Source: CAISIP01 sp031396205 (GTDB taxonomy: Bacteria; Pseudomonadota; Gammaproteobacteria; Burkholderiales; Burkholderiaceae_C). From it: 64,000 bases of DNA. Of the stretch, positions 40,925 to 49,210 are shown one piece after another (within the stretch, counting starts at the first letter, position 1; each line of letters opens with the position of its first letter). A program made the translations under genes and the position numbers. The notes beneath the pieces were generated by a model that was given only the letters and a program-made list of their open reading frames with translations, made no database searches and had not been told where the DNA came from. The stretch lies in NCBI GenBank assembly GCA_031396205.1, contig JANNKH010000028.1:27951-91950 (forward strand), read 5' to 3'.

Positions 40925-41233
40925 ATGGCCAAGCTCTACGCCCTCTACCAGCAACCTGTCGATGCGGCAGCCTTCGACAAATATTACTACGACACACATG
41001 TGCCGCTGGCCAAAAAGATCCCGGGCTTGCGCAGCTATGAGGTGACCCATGGTGACGTGATGGGCATGGGCGGCAAGCACGTGGTGTACCTCGTCGCGAC
41101 GCTGTCATTCGATTCCCTGGCCGCCATCGGGGCGGCCATGGCTTCGCCCGAGGGGCAGGCCACAGCGGCGGACCTGGCCAATTTCGCTTCGGCCGGAGTG
41201 GACGTCATGATGGGCGACACGCGCATCATCTGA
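40925..41233 (+). CDS. EthD-domain protein
   Basis: A 102-residue protein of the EthD ferredoxin-like dimeric barrel family: MAKLYALYQQPVDAAAFDKYYYDTHVPLAKKIPGL (start, with the conserved His in YDTHVPLA), ending in a GVDVMMGDTR segment. Family members are found with ring-cleaving or ether-degrading oxygenases, but no such enzyme is nearby. An AAGGA sequence precedes the ATG at suitable distance. Confidence 0.85.
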   Translation: MAKLYALYQQPVDAAAFDKYYYDTHVPLAKKIPGLRSYEVTHGDVMGMGGKHVVYLVATLSFDSLAAIGAAMASPEGQATAADLANFASAGVDVMMGDTRII

Positions 41234-41450
41234 CTTCTTGCGCGAGCGGCGCGGCGCCGCCTCTTGCGCACGCCACCCCGTGGGCAGTGCAGTTGCCTGC
41301 CGCACTGGCCTAGGCTGCAGTCTCTAGGAAAAAGGGCCGATCTAGGGTGCGTCCACTAGGGGCGATCAGGACAATCCGGGCTTGTCGTCGTTGCGGGACG
41401 CACCCGCAGCAGGCATCCTCCCTTTTATCACCATCGCCTAGGAGCACACC

Positions 41451-42020
41451 ATGAGCAACAAGAACCTGTCCACCGTCACCACCGATCTGATCGAGTCGTA
41501 CGGCAATACCGCCAAGAACATCATCCAGGCCTATCGCGTGGGCAACCAGCGCGTGGCACGCTTTGTCGATCAGCGTTGGGAACAGGCCCTGACGCGATCC
41601 GCCACGCAGCTGCACTCCGACGTTCGCAAGAATGCCCTGGTCGCGCAAAGGACGATCACCGGTATCTACATCAAGGGTATCGACGTGACGTCTGACGGCG
41701 CCGACGTGGTCGTCAACAAGGTCGTCGTACTCGCGGGCAAGGGCGTGCAAAAGGTTGCGGCCAATGCCAGCGCGTTCGAAAAGCGCACTGGCGTATCGAC
41801 GCTGAACAGCCTGGCCAAGGCAACGGTTCCGGCAGCAACAGTCGTCAGCAGCCTGGCCGGAAAACTGGAGCAGCGTTCCAGCAGCCTGGCCAACACGGTC
41901 GGCGGCAAAAAGGCCCGCATCAAGGTCGCAGCCGTCAAGCCCGCCGCAACGCGCAAGGCCGCAACCACCCGTCGCAAGACTGCCGCACGCCCGTCGACCA
42001 AGACGCGCAAGGCAGCCTGA
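41451..42020 (+). CDS. Lys/Ala-rich-tailed protein, phasin-like or nucleoid-associated, unknown
   Basis: A 189-residue protein. Residues 1-140 form an amphipathic helical region with a regular spacing of polar and small residues (LSTVTTDLIESYGNTAKN and the SLAKATVPAATVVSSLAGKLEQR stretch), resembling phasins or other surface-binding helices. The last 45 residues are Lys/Arg/Ala/Pro-rich (KPAATRKAATTRRKTAARP), like histone H1-type tails. TAGGAG precedes the ATG. A strong terminator follows. Either DNA binding through the tail or granule association is possible; the sequence does not decide. Confidence 0.7.
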   Translation: MSNKNLSTVTTDLIESYGNTAKNIIQAYRVGNQRVARFVDQRWEQALTRSATQLHSDVRKNALVAQRTITGIYIKGIDVTSDGADVVVNKVVVLAGKGVQKVAANASAFEKRTGVSTLNSLAKATVPAATVVSSLAGKLEQRSSSLANTVGGKKARIKVAAVKPAATRKAATTRRKTAARPSTKTRKAA

Positions 42021-42063
42021 TAATCTGCTGCACAGCGCGCCGAACCCGGCGCAAAAATGAAGG

Positions 42064-42089
42064 CGGCCGGTCATCCGGCCGTTTTTTTT
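42064..42089 (+). terminator. Rho-independent terminator after the Lys/Ala-rich-tail gene
   Basis: CGGCCGG-TCAT-CCGGCCG (42064-42081), a 7-bp GC stem with a 4-nt loop, is followed by eight T residues. It ends the gene at 41451-42020 and separates it from nudC. Confidence 0.9.
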
Positions 42090-42123
42090 GGTGCGATGAT
42101 CTGGCAACAGACAAGGCAACACC

Positions 42124-42966
42124 ATGCTGCGAACACCGGACCGATTCACGCCCCTGATCGTCGCGGGGGACCATGCCCTTGCATTCAATCTGGTGTTCTG
42201 CGGCGATACCGTGATGGTGCGCGAGTCCGACCTGCAACTGCATGTGGATCTGGATACGCATCCATTGCCGAACGATTGCCGCTTTGAGCCTGTCGGCAGT
42301 TTCGACGGCCAGTATTTCCGGGCGACCTGGGTCGCACAGGGTAGCGAGCCGGCACCGGGTCACGCATGGCGCAAGCTGCGCGCGCTGTTTGGTGTCGTCG
42401 ACGACGCGCTGCTGTCCATCACCGGCCGCGCGTTTCAGATCGTCGAGTGGGCGCGCACCCATCGTTATTGTGGGGCTTGCGGCTCCCCCACCGCACTTGT
42501 AGCCGGTGAGCGATGCGCACGCTGCCCATCATGCGGCCATCAGGCCTATCCGCGCATCTCGCCGGCGATGATGGTCCTGATCCAGCGTGACGCGTCAATA
42601 CTGCTGGCGCGCCACCTTAACTCGCCGACCGGCTTTTTCACGGCTTTGGCGGGTTTCGTCGAGGCCGGCGAATCGATCGAAGACGCGATTCACCGCGAGG
42701 TTCGGGAGGAAGTCGGCCTGAAAGTCAGCGACGTCAGCTATTTCGGCAGCCAGCCCTGGCCGTTTCCGCATTCGCTGATGGTCGCCTTCACAGCCCAATA
42801 TGCCGCAGGGGATATTGTTCTGGACCGCTCGGAGATTGCCGAGGCGCGCTGGTTCGGACCCGATGATCCCATGCCGCCGATGCCACCACTGGGATTGTCC
42901 ATTGCCGGGCACCTGATCCATGCCCATCTGCCCCAGCGCCGGGACGGTCGCTCATCGGGGAGTTGA
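42124..42966 (+). CDS. nudC: NAD+ diphosphatase NudC
   Basis: A 280-residue Nudix hydrolase of the NADH pyrophosphatase branch, which also removes NAD caps from RNA. A zinc-finger region (CGACGSPT... CARCPSCG) precedes the Nudix box GFVEAGESIEDAIHREVREEVG (catalytic Glu residues). The family-specifying SQPWPFPHSLM follows. The ATG at 42124 comes shortly after the upstream terminator. Its 3' end overlaps the convergent DUF2784 gene by 15 bp. Confidence 0.96.
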   Translation: MLRTPDRFTPLIVAGDHALAFNLVFCGDTVMVRESDLQLHVDLDTHPLPNDCRFEPVGSFDGQYFRATWVAQGSEPAPGHAWRKLRALFGVVDDALLSITGRAFQIVEWARTHRYCGACGSPTALVAGERCARCPSCGHQAYPRISPAMMVLIQRDASILLARHLNSPTGFFTALAGFVEAGESIEDAIHREVREEVGLKVSDVSYFGSQPWPFPHSLMVAFTAQYAAGDIVLDRSEIAEARWFGPDDPMPPMPPLGLSIAGHLIHAHLPQRRDGRSSGS

Positions 42967-43386
42967 TCGTTTGCGCCCGAAAGGCCGTGGGCGAACCCAG
43001 GTCCAGGCCAGCACGACAGCCAACGCAAACACGCTGTAGACAACAGCAAAGGCCCAGTTTGGCGCCCGGTAGTACAACAGCGCCTGTAGCCAGTGGCCAA
43101 TGAAGCTGCCCGCGTACACCACGTCGCCCGCGTTGGCGCGTAACTCCATCTCGAGCGTCGTCAGCGGGCAGACCTGGTCCAGCCAGGTCTGAGCGACGAC
43201 AAAACCGATGGCCATCAAGTGGGCGATCCGGAACCAGGGATTGCGAACCCAACGCCAGCCGCGCCAGCCGCCGATCAGCACCAGCAGCAAAGCGCCAACG
43301 ACGAACGCGACGAACAGGACGTGCAGCAACAGCACGGCATCAGCCAACGCCAACCAGATGGCGGGCGCAGCGGAAGTCTGCGCCAT
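42952..43386 (-). CDS. DUF2784-type membrane protein
   Basis: A 144-residue inner-membrane protein with about four helices (ADAVLLLHVLFVAFVVGALLL, FRIAHLMAIGFVVAQTWL, WAFAVVYSVFALAVVLAW). Family residues are CPLTTLEMELRANAG and the final WVRPR. Function unknown. It lies 22 bp downstream of livF on the same strand, perhaps read through from the liv operon. Confidence 0.8.
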   Translation of the reverse strand: MAQTSAAPAIWLALADAVLLLHVLFVAFVVGALLLVLIGGWRGWRWVRNPWFRIAHLMAIGFVVAQTWLDQVCPLTTLEMELRANAGDVVYAGSFIGHWLQALLYYRAPNWAFAVVYSVFALAVVLAWTWVRPRPFGRKRSTPR

Positions 43387-43408
43387 GGTGCAAGCGCGAC
43401 AGCAGCCG

Positions 43409-44125
43409 CTATTCGCCCAGGTAGGCGGCCCGCACTTTGGGGTCTTTGAGCATGACCTTGGCGTCGCCGCTCATGGTTATCAGGCCCGAGTCCATCACAT
43501 AGGCGCGATTGGCCACCCCAAGCGCCCGACTCGCGTTCTGCTCCACCAACAAGACAGTGACGCCCTGCGCATACACGTCGCGCACGACCTCGAAGATCTT
43601 GTCGACCATGATCGGCGACAGGCCCATCGACGGCTCGTCCATCAGCAGCACCTTGGGCCGGCTCATCAGTGCGCGGCCCATGGCCAGCATCTGCTGCTCG
43701 CCGCCGGACATAGTGCCTGCCAGCTGGTCGCGACGCTCTTTCAGGCGCGGGAAGATCGTGAAAACCTTTTCCACGTCCTGTTCGATGGCGTCGGTGTCCC
43801 GGCGGACGTAGGCGCCCATCTGCAGATTCTCGACAATCGTCATGCGGGCGAACACGCCTCGACCTTCCGGCACCATGGCCAGGCCCTGGCGGACCAGGTC
43901 CCAGGGGCCTTGCCCCTTGATGCTCCTGCCCAGGTATTCGATATCGCCGTCATTGATGCCGAGTGTTCCGGTGATGGCCTTCATCGTGGTCGTCTTGCCA
44001 GCGCCGTTGGAGCCGATCAGCGTCACGAGTTCTCCTTCGTGCACCTCGAAATCGACGCCTTTGACAGCCTGGATGCCGCCGTAGGCGACCTTCAGGCCGC
44101 TGACCTTGAGTAATGTGGCTGCCAT
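43409..44125 (-). CDS. livF: Branched-chain amino acid ABC importer ATPase LivF
   Basis: A 238-residue ATPase: Walker A GSNGAGKTT, signature MSGGEQQM, Walker B LLMDEPSMGLSP, LLVEQNAS. The MVPEGRGVFARMTIVENL block is the LivF signature. It works with LivG on the LivHM permease. The start lies 1 bp after the livG stop, with GGAGG inside the end of livG. Confidence 0.95.
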   Translation of the reverse strand: MAATLLKVSGLKVAYGGIQAVKGVDFEVHEGELVTLIGSNGAGKTTTMKAITGTLGINDGDIEYLGRSIKGQGPWDLVRQGLAMVPEGRGVFARMTIVENLQMGAYVRRDTDAIEQDVEKVFTIFPRLKERRDQLAGTMSGGEQQMLAMGRALMSRPKVLLMDEPSMGLSPIMVDKIFEVVRDVYAQGVTVLLVEQNASRALGVANRAYVMDSGLITMSGDAKVMLKDPKVRAAYLGE

Positions 44126-44126
44126 G

Positions 44127-44897
44127 TCAATGTCCTCCGGTGCCCAGGTAGGCCTCGATCACCGCTTCGTTCTTCTGCACTTCCTGAGGCAGGCCCTCGG
44201 CAATCTGCTTGCCGTAATCGAGTACGGTCACACGGTCGCACAGACCCATGACCAGCTTGACGTCGTGCTCGATCAGCAATATGGTGCGCTTGTCGTTGCG
44301 GATCTGGTCAATCAGTTCGCGCAACTGCACTTTCTCGGTCGCGTTCATACCGGCGGCCGGTTCGTCGAGCGCGATCAATTGCGGATCGGTTGCCAACGCG
44401 CGCGCAATTTCGAGCCGTCGCTGGTCACCGTAACTCAGCGTGCGCGCCTTGTAATCGGCCAGTTTTCCAATGCCGACATACTCCAGCAGCTCCTGGGAAC
44501 GTTTGGCGATCGCGGCCTCTTCCTTGCGAAAGCTCGGTGTGCGGAACATTGCGCCTATCAGACCCGAGTGGGTGCGGATATGGCGCCCCACCATGACGTT
44601 TTCCAGCGCGGTCATTTCGGCGAAGAGCCGGATATTTTGGAACGTGCGCGCAATGCCGGCCTTGGCGACCTCGTGCACGGCAGTCGGCTTGTACGCTTTG
44701 CCCGCCAGTTCAAACGTGCCGCTATCGGGCGTGTACAGGCCGGTGATCACATTGAAGAACGTGGTCTTGCCGGCGCCATTGGGGCCGATCAAGCCATAGA
44801 CCTGGCCACGGGTGATGGTGATGCCGACATCGCTCAGTGCCTGCAATCCTCCGAAGCGCTTCGAGATTCCGGCAACTTTAAGAATGGTTTCTGTCAT
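44127..44897 (-). CDS. livG: Branched-chain amino acid ABC importer ATPase LivG
   Basis: A 256-residue ATPase: Walker A GPNGAGKTT, FQNIRLFAEMTALENVMVG (LivG-type Q-loop region), signature LSYGDQRR, Walker B LIALDEPAAGMN and the switch His LLIEHDVK. The ATG at 44897 (MTETILKVAG) is preferred to the longer frame because it matches family starts and has GAGGC upstream. Ten bases separate it from livM. Confidence 0.95.
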   Translation of the reverse strand: MTETILKVAGISKRFGGLQALSDVGITITRGQVYGLIGPNGAGKTTFFNVITGLYTPDSGTFELAGKAYKPTAVHEVAKAGIARTFQNIRLFAEMTALENVMVGRHIRTHSGLIGAMFRTPSFRKEEAAIAKRSQELLEYVGIGKLADYKARTLSYGDQRRLEIARALATDPQLIALDEPAAGMNATEKVQLRELIDQIRNDKRTILLIEHDVKLVMGLCDRVTVLDYGKQIAEGLPQEVQKNEAVIEAYLGTGGH

Positions 44898-44907
44898 GTC
44901 GCTAGCC

Positions 44908-45987
44908 TCAGTTGCTCGCCTGCAGCGACTTGCCATGCTCGGGGCTCGGCCACAGCCCGCGCGGGCGCATCAGCATGATGGTGATCATGGCCAACGCAAT
45001 CAGCAATTGGCGCAGGATGGACGCGTCCAGCCGCCCGCCAGTGAAGGCCTGCAGTGGACTGGCCACATAGCGCAGCACCTCCGGTAGCGCCGCCAGCAGC
45101 AACGCGCCAAGCACCACACCGGGCAGATGGCCCAGACCGCCGAGCACGACCATGGAGACGATCATCACCGACTCCATCAACGTAAACGACTCGGGAGAGA
45201 CGAAACCCTGGAACGAGGCGAACAAGGCACCGCTGACGCCGCCAAAGGATGCCCCCATGCCGAACGCCAGTAGCTTGAGGTTGCGGGTGTTGATGCCCAT
45301 CGCCTTGGCGGCGATTTCGTCTTCGCGGATTGCCATCCAGGCCCGGCCAACACGCGACAAGGCCAGGCGATGGCTGAGCACGATGCTGACCAGCACCAGG
45401 CCCAGGAACAGGTAGTAATACATCGCCACCGAGGTGAGTTCCAGGCCAAAAATGGGAGTTGACCGGCTCATGTCTACACCGAATACCTGGAAAGCATCGA
45501 TGCCGCTGAGGCCCTTGGGGCCGTTGGTGATGTTCACCGGATGGTCGAGATTGTTCAGGAACACCCGGATGATCTCGCCAAAGCCCAGTGTCACGATGGC
45601 CAGGTAGTCGCCGCGCAGCTTGAGCGTCGGCGCACCCAGCAATACCCCGAACAGCGCGGCGACCCCGGCCGCCAGCGGGATGACGAGCAGGATCGGGGCA
45701 TGGATGCCGTGCGGATACAGGGCGGCAATCCACGCGAACGTATTGGTGAGATGGGGCGACGCCAGCAACGCATACATGTAGGCGCCAACCGCAAAGAAGG
45801 CGACATAGCCCAGGTCCAGCAGACCGGCGTACCCGACCACGATGTTCAGGCCGATGGCCAACAGCACATACAGCAATGCCGTGTCGGCGATACGGACCCA
45901 GGCGTTGCCGAACACCTGCAGCCCCATGGGCAGCACGACCAGCGCCAGGCCCGCGATGACGTAAAGGACGATCTTGTTGTTTTTCAT
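44908..45987 (-). CDS. livM: Branched-chain amino acid ABC importer permease LivM
   Basis: A 359-residue permease with about nine helices; LivM-type motifs LNIVVGYAGLLDLGYVAFFAVGAY and RVGRAWMAIREDEIAAKAMGIN (ATPase-contact loop), and GGLGHLPGVVLGALLL. GAGGAGAACC precedes the ATG. The C-terminal RPRGLWP is typical. Confidence 0.95.
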   Translation of the reverse strand: MKNNKIVLYVIAGLALVVLPMGLQVFGNAWVRIADTALLYVLLAIGLNIVVGYAGLLDLGYVAFFAVGAYMYALLASPHLTNTFAWIAALYPHGIHAPILLVIPLAAGVAALFGVLLGAPTLKLRGDYLAIVTLGFGEIIRVFLNNLDHPVNITNGPKGLSGIDAFQVFGVDMSRSTPIFGLELTSVAMYYYLFLGLVLVSIVLSHRLALSRVGRAWMAIREDEIAAKAMGINTRNLKLLAFGMGASFGGVSGALFASFQGFVSPESFTLMESVMIVSMVVLGGLGHLPGVVLGALLLAALPEVLRYVASPLQAFTGGRLDASILRQLLIALAMITIMLMRPRGLWPSPEHGKSLQASN

Positions 45988-45998
45988 GTTGGTTCTCC

Positions 45999-46928
45999 TC
46001 AGGCGCGATCCGCCACACGCTCGCCCAGCAGGCCGGACGGGCGTAATGTCAGGATCACGATCAATACGACGAAGGCAAAGATCTCCGAGTAGTGGCTGCC
46101 CAGCACGCCTCCGGTCAGGACACCGATGTATCCGGAGCCGAGCGCTTCGATCACCCCCAGCAAGATGCCGCCAACCACAGCGCCCGCCAGATTGCCGATG
46201 CCGCCGAACACCGCGGCAGTGAATGCTTTCAAGCCGGGCAGGAACCCCATTGCGTGCTGCACCGTGCCGTATTTCATCGCCAGCATGATGCCGGCGATCG
46301 CCGCCAGCACCGCCCCAATCACGAAGGTTGCAGAGATGACGACGTCGGGCTTGACGCCCATCAGGGCCGCCACCCGCGGGTTCTCCGCGGTGGCGCGCAT
46401 GGCGCGACCGAGAGAGGTGTAGTTGACCAGCCAGACCAATGCGACCAGCAGGATGGCGGTGAGCGACAGGATCAGCAGATCGGTGGGCGATATCACCGCG
46501 CCGGCGATTTCATAGGGTGTCGACGGCAACAGAGTTGGAAATGGCTTGGGATTGGGTTTCCAGATGATCATGGCGACCGTCTGCAGCAACAACGACATAC
46601 CGATCGCGGTAATCAACGGCGCCAACCGGGGCGAATTGCGCAACGGCCGGTAGGCGACTTTTTCAATCGTGAAGTTGAGCAACGCGGAGACAGTGCACGC
46701 TACCAACGCCGAAATGATCAGGACGACCCAGCCCGGCATTCCCGGGAATGCAGGCTGCAAGAGCCCGGCCACGGTCCAGGCGGTCAGCGCACCAAACATC
46801 AGCACTTCACCGTGCGCAAAGTTGATGAGCTGAATGATGCCGTACACCATGGTGTACCCCAGTGCGACCAGCGCATACACGCTGCCCAGCACCAGCCCAT
46901 TGATCATCTGCTGGAGAAAAATATCCAT
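45999..46928 (-). CDS. livH: Branched-chain amino acid ABC importer permease LivH
   Basis: A 309-residue permease: MINGLVLGSVYALVALGYTMVYG and INFAHGEVLMFGA are the LivH N-terminal signature, TSLGRAMRATAENPRVAALMG the coupling loop, and FGGIGNLAGAVVGG the end. The ATG at 46928 (MDIFLQQ) is chosen over 47015 on family alignment. First gene of livHMGF in this window; the periplasmic binding protein gene is not adjacent, so it must be encoded elsewhere. Confidence 0.94.
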   Translation of the reverse strand: MDIFLQQMINGLVLGSVYALVALGYTMVYGIIQLINFAHGEVLMFGALTAWTVAGLLQPAFPGMPGWVVLIISALVACTVSALLNFTIEKVAYRPLRNSPRLAPLITAIGMSLLLQTVAMIIWKPNPKPFPTLLPSTPYEIAGAVISPTDLLILSLTAILLVALVWLVNYTSLGRAMRATAENPRVAALMGVKPDVVISATFVIGAVLAAIAGIMLAMKYGTVQHAMGFLPGLKAFTAAVFGGIGNLAGAVVGGILLGVIEALGSGYIGVLTGGVLGSHYSEIFAFVVLIVILTLRPSGLLGERVADRA

Positions 46929-47193
46929 GAATTGGTGCTCCGGTCTTATCGTTTGGTGGTGCGGCAGAACGTGACACTTGTGGCGCCATACTGAACTACG
47001 CAAACGCCGGAGCATGTTTCATGCCCGGTGTTGCAGGTATTGAACCCATCGCAATTCTAATGAGGCTGACTTGCCCGCCCGCGCCCAAAGTCCACGGGTT
47101 TACCCTTGTGGGCCATGCTGCGTACAGCAATGTGGTTACACGCAAAGCATGACCGCTTTCGCGCCATCACATGCCGCGCTCCACCGTGGAAGA

Positions 47194-48498
47194 TCAGGTC
47201 TCCCGTGCGGCGGCGTCGAGCGCGCGCAGGTGCGCCAGCTTGTCGGCAATGCGCGTCTCGAGCCCGCGCGGTACCGGCCGGTACCAGTGCGGTTCGGCCA
47301 TGCCTTCGGGCAGGTAGCGCGCACCGGCGGCATACGCTTCGGGCTCGTCATGGGCATATCGGTAGCCGCTGCCATGGCCCAGGTCCTTCATCAGGGCGGT
47401 GGGCGCATTGCGCAGCGCAGCCGGTACCTCGCGCGATCTGTCCTTCTTGATGAAGGCCCGTGCCTGGTTGAAGGCCAGGTATCCCGCATTGCTCTTGGGC
47501 GCGACCGCCAGGTAGAGTACGGCCTGTGCCAGCGCCAGCTCGCCTTCCGGAGATCCCAGCCGCTCGAAGGTCAAAGCTGCGTCGTTGGCGATCTGCATCG
47601 CGCGCGGGTCGGCCAAGCCGATGTCCTCCCAGGCCATGCGTACGATGCGCCGCGACAGATAGCGCGCATCGGCACCGCCATCGAGCATGCGGCAAAGCCA
47701 GTACAGCGCAGCATCCGGACTCGAACCACGCACCGACTTGTGCAAGGCCGATATCTGGTCGTAGAAGTTATCGCCACCCTTATCGAAACGACGAGCATTG
47801 AGCGTCAACGCGTGCTGCAGAAACTGGGCGTCCACCACCGTGACACCGGCCGCTTGCGCGGCCGTGCTGGTTTGCTCGAGCAAATTGAGCAGGCGGCGGG
47901 CATCACCGTCGGCATACCCGACCAGCGTGTCCACGGCCGCCGCGTCGAGTTGCAGATGGCCCAGCACCTCGCGCTGCGCGCGACGCACCAACTGCGCGAG
48001 TTCATCGTCGGTGAGTGCCTGTAATACATAGACCTGGGCCCGCGACAGCAAGGCTGAGTTGACCTCGAATGAGGGGTTCTCCGTTGTGGCGCCGATAAAG
48101 ATGACCAGGCCCGACTCGACAAACGGCAGCAAGCCATCTTGCTGGCTTTTGCTGAACCGATGGATCTCGTCAACAAACAGGATGGTCTTCTTGCCCTGCG
48201 CAAGATTTTGCTCGGCCTGCTCCATGGAGGCGCGTATTTCCTTGACCCCCGAGAACACCGCCGACAAGGCAATGAAGGCGTATCCAAAGGCACTAGCCGT
48301 CAGACGCGCCAGCGTTGTTTTTCCAACCCCGGGTGGCCCCCACAGGATCATCGAATGGGGTCGGCCCGATTCGAAAGCCAGACGCAATGGACGACCCGGG
48401 CCGATCAGATGGGATTGACCGATCACCGCGTCCAGGCTTGCCGGCCGCAGCGCTTCGGCCAGTGGCGCATCGGGCTCGGACGAAAACAGCTCAGCCAT
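47194..48498 (-). CDS. rarA: Replication-associated recombination protein RarA (MgsA)
   Basis: A 434-residue AAA+ ATPase acting at stalled replication forks: LRPASLDAVIGQSHL, Walker A GPPGVGKTT, Walker B FVDEIHRF, sensor GATTENPSFEVN. The C-terminal tetramerisation part has SVRGSSPDAALYWL and GGADARYLSRRIVRMAWEDIGLADP. Last gene of the Crp/FtsK/LolA/RarA run on the minus strand, 55 bp after lolA. Confidence 0.96.
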   Translation of the reverse strand: MAELFSSEPDAPLAEALRPASLDAVIGQSHLIGPGRPLRLAFESGRPHSMILWGPPGVGKTTLARLTASAFGYAFIALSAVFSGVKEIRASMEQAEQNLAQGKKTILFVDEIHRFSKSQQDGLLPFVESGLVIFIGATTENPSFEVNSALLSRAQVYVLQALTDDELAQLVRRAQREVLGHLQLDAAAVDTLVGYADGDARRLLNLLEQTSTAAQAAGVTVVDAQFLQHALTLNARRFDKGGDNFYDQISALHKSVRGSSPDAALYWLCRMLDGGADARYLSRRIVRMAWEDIGLADPRAMQIANDAALTFERLGSPEGELALAQAVLYLAVAPKSNAGYLAFNQARAFIKKDRSREVPAALRNAPTALMKDLGHGSGYRYAHDEPEAYAAGARYLPEGMAEPHWYRPVPRGLETRIADKLAHLRALDAAARET

Positions 48499-48553
48499 GG
48501 TGCGGGCCGGTGATCGTCAATGGCAACGGGCCGCGCATCGCGGGCTGACCCAG

Positions 48554-49210
48554 CTATTGGCGAATGACATCCGCGCCGACCGGTGGCTTGAACTGGAACA
48601 AATCGGCCGGCAACACCGGATTGACTTCGACCTTGTCGAAACGCAATTCGGAGCGCTGGCCGAAGTTGTCCAGTATGTCCAGCACGGCCAGTGTTGGTGT
48701 CGCTGAATTGCCCCGGAAACCGACACGGACCGATTGCAGTTGGCCGTCCTTGTTGTTGGGCGTCGCAAGCACCCATTGCAAGCCGTCCTTGTCCGGTTGA
48801 CCCTGCAGGGTGTACTCGGCCTTCACCACCGACAGGTCCGGAGCTGCGGCAATCAATGCTGCCGGCGTGGAGCCCAGCACCAGGGCCTGTTTGCGTGCGG
48901 TGACCTGATTCAGATCCACGTCGTGCATCCACAGGGTCTGGCCGTCGGCCAGGATGGTTTGCTCGAAAGGCTTGCCATAGACAAAGCGGAATCGGTTCGG
49001 CCGCGAGAACGCGAAAGTCCCTGTCGAGGTACGCGACCTGGCCGTCTGGCCGGCCCGCGCAGGCGCTGTCACCACCTGCGTGAACTCCGCGCGCCCGCTG
49101 GCAACACCCTTGACAAAACGCTCCAGGCTATCGAGCCCGTCGGCCCGTGCACCAGCACAAGCCAGCACAGCCAGTGTCGACACAACCAAAACCACCCGGC
49201 GCCGCATCAT
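48554..49210 (-). CDS. lolA: Outer-membrane lipoprotein carrier protein LolA
   Basis: A 218-residue periplasmic chaperone that ferries lipoproteins from LolCDE to LolB. Signal peptide VVLVVSTLAVLACAGARA, then the LolA beta-barrel half with GTFAFSRPNRFRFVYGKPFEQTI, DLNQVTARK, and LRFDKVEVNPVLPADLFQFKPP at the end. The first of two adjacent ATGs (49210) overlaps the ftsK stop as ATGA, giving translational coupling. Confidence 0.93.
   Translation of the reverse strand: MMRRRVVLVVSTLAVLACAGARADGLDSLERFVKGVASGRAEFTQVVTAPARAGQTARSRTSTGTFAFSRPNRFRFVYGKPFEQTILADGQTLWMHDVDLNQVTARKQALVLGSTPAALIAAAPDLSVVKAEYTLQGQPDKDGLQWVLATPNNKDGQLQSVRVGFRGNSATPTLAVLDILDNFGQRSELRFDKVEVNPVLPADLFQFKPPVGADVIRQ

Noticed and set aside
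38695..40932. Open frame of about 745 codons on the minus strand opposite glnS
   Set aside because: Shadow of glnS caused by codon bias; no domain and no ribosome binding site.
41246..41262. GC-only hairpin (GCGGCGC/GCGCCGC) after the EthD gene
   Set aside because: No T run follows, so a rho-independent terminator is not supported.
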